Shown: in pieces, positions 63,415 through 64,000 of the stretch
Numbering within the stretch: position 1 is the first letter of the stretch
Layout: each line of letters starts with the position of its first letter
Assembly: GCA_017794705.1 (NCBI GenBank)
Contig: CP051235.1
Location: 1,117,010-1,181,009, forward strand
DNA length: 64,000 bases
From: Devosia sp.
GTDB lineage: Bacteria; Pseudomonadota; Alphaproteobacteria; Rhizobiales; Devosiaceae
Reading direction: 5' to 3'
Position numbers and translations under genes: made by a program
The notes under the pieces: generated by a model
The model's database searches: none
What the model was told of the DNA's origin: nothing
What the model saw: the letters and a program-made list of their open reading frames with translations, nothing else

Positions 63415-64000
63415 GTGAACACGGGCGCGGCGCAGATGGAAGGACGCGGGGCGAATGCCTCCGTTTCCGGCCGGATGCGCCGTGATCCCCTCACCTATGC
63501 CGCGATTGGAGCGGCGCTTCTGGTGATCTTCCCCATCGCCGCGCTTGCCGTCATGGCGTTCTCGGGAGAAACCGGCAATCTGGCACGGGCGGCGCAAACG
63601 GTGCTGCCGCATGCCGCCGGCACCACGGCGGGCCTGCTGATCGGGCTGGCGCTTTGCACCGGACTGATCGGCGCCATGTGCGCCTGGCTGGTCAGTTTTT
63701 TCGAGTTTCCCGGCCGCCGGTTCTTTGCCTGGGCGCTGATGCTGCCCCTGGCGGTACCGACCTATATCAGCGCTTATGCGTTCGTGGAGTTTTTCACCTT
63801 CACCGGGCCGATCCAGCAGATCGTGCGGTCGGTGGGCGGTTTCGAACTGGCCCGCGACTACTGGTTTCCGGACATCCGCAGCCTGCCCGGTGCGGTGCTG
63901 GTGCTCAGCCTTGTGCTCTATCCTTATGTTTATCTGTCAATGCGGGCGCTGTTTGTGCTGCAGGGGCGGCGCGCCATCGAGGCGGCGATGCTGTTGGGCG
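63415..64000 (+). CDS. fbpB: Ferric iron ABC transporter permease, 5' part (cut by window)
   Basis: The frame continues to the right edge. It has a cytoplasmic N-terminus and membrane helices (YAAIGAALLVIFPIAALAVM, GTTAGLLIGLALCTGLIGAM, FFAWALMLPLAVPTYISAYA, GAVLVLSLVLYPYVYLS) and the start of the permease EAA-type loop (RRAIEAAMLLG). The start is uncertain: GTG at 63415, immediately after the fbpA stop, or ATG at 63436 or 63475. It forms an operon with fbpA. Confidence 0.93.
   Translation, partial: MNTGAAQMEGRGANASVSGRMRRDPLTYAAIGAALLVIFPIAALAVMAFSGETGNLARAAQTVLPHAAGTTAGLLIGLALCTGLIGAMCAWLVSFFEFPGRRFFAWALMLPLAVPTYISAYAFVEFFTFTGPIQQIVRSVGGFELARDYWFPDIRSLPGAVLVLSLVLYPYVYLSMRALFVLQGRRAIEAAMLLG

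Overview
The window is a gene-dense, high-GC chromosomal segment of an alphaproteobacterium, most likely Hyphomicrobiales and possibly close to Devosiaceae (Devosia/Pelagibacterium-like; the genus is an inference). Supporting signs are the ctaC-ctaD-ctaB-small ORF-ctaG-ctaE-DUF983-SURF1 oxidase cluster, xseA next to DUF2093 and divergent purD, hisS-hisZ-hisG, MutL with an endonuclease motif, IalB, DUF1127 proteins, an Irr-type iron box, and a tRNA-His with U72 and A73. Nearly everything is chromosomal core. I see no insertion sequence, prophage, rRNA operon or CRISPR array.

Layout. 1-7.6 kb: the end of gcvT with a tandem glycine riboswitch, a lipoprotein, a peroxiredoxin, a stand-alone DsbD N-terminal domain protein, YqgE, a 7TM-PAS-GGDEF-EAL protein and a GNAT. 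7.6-16.7 kb: a long leftward run from ctaC through the aa3 oxidase assembly genes to thrC and an M16 peptidase. 17-33 kb: IalB, DUF1127/LysR pair, gshA, rsmE, ubiA, cysQ, xseA/purD, patatin, tadA, mutL, rsmD, an RluB-type pseudouridine synthase and a lipoprotein. 33-41 kb: lspA, ileS, ribF, a HAD phosphatase, a TipF-like degenerate EAL protein and an NtrC-type regulator. 41-46 kb: groESL under a perfect CIRCE element, then an Rrf2 regulator with a TSUP transporter and a second TSUP transporter. 46-51 kb: a GT2 glycosyltransferase and hisG-hisZ-hisS. 51-55 kb: a small-protein module and an ECF sigma / anti-sigma / subtilase / DUF1801 operon. 55-64 kb: tag, a single-domain response regulator, an L,D-transpeptidase, a TadG-like protein with a cysteine-rich insert, tRNA-His, a very long soluble kinase-like protein without its phospho-accepting histidine, and fbpA-fbpB iron transport behind an Irr box.

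The most interesting candidate is the ECF module at 51.5-55.2 kb. The same bipartite promoter (GTTTGAACC, 16 bp, CGTC) precedes the sigma gene and a separate secreted protein gene, and a third copy lies upstream of gcvT. The anti-sigma factor has no zinc motif, and its periplasmic end looks like a subtilisin propeptide fold while the next gene encodes a secreted subtilase. This suggests, as inference, a self-contained envelope-stress circuit. Other notable items are two probably non-catalytic signalling proteins (TipF-like EAL, pseudo-histidine kinase) and a co-directional set of small genes at 50.9-51.5 kb.

Many genes here use GTG or TTG starts preceded by good ribosome-binding sites, so several starts below are shorter than the longest open frame.
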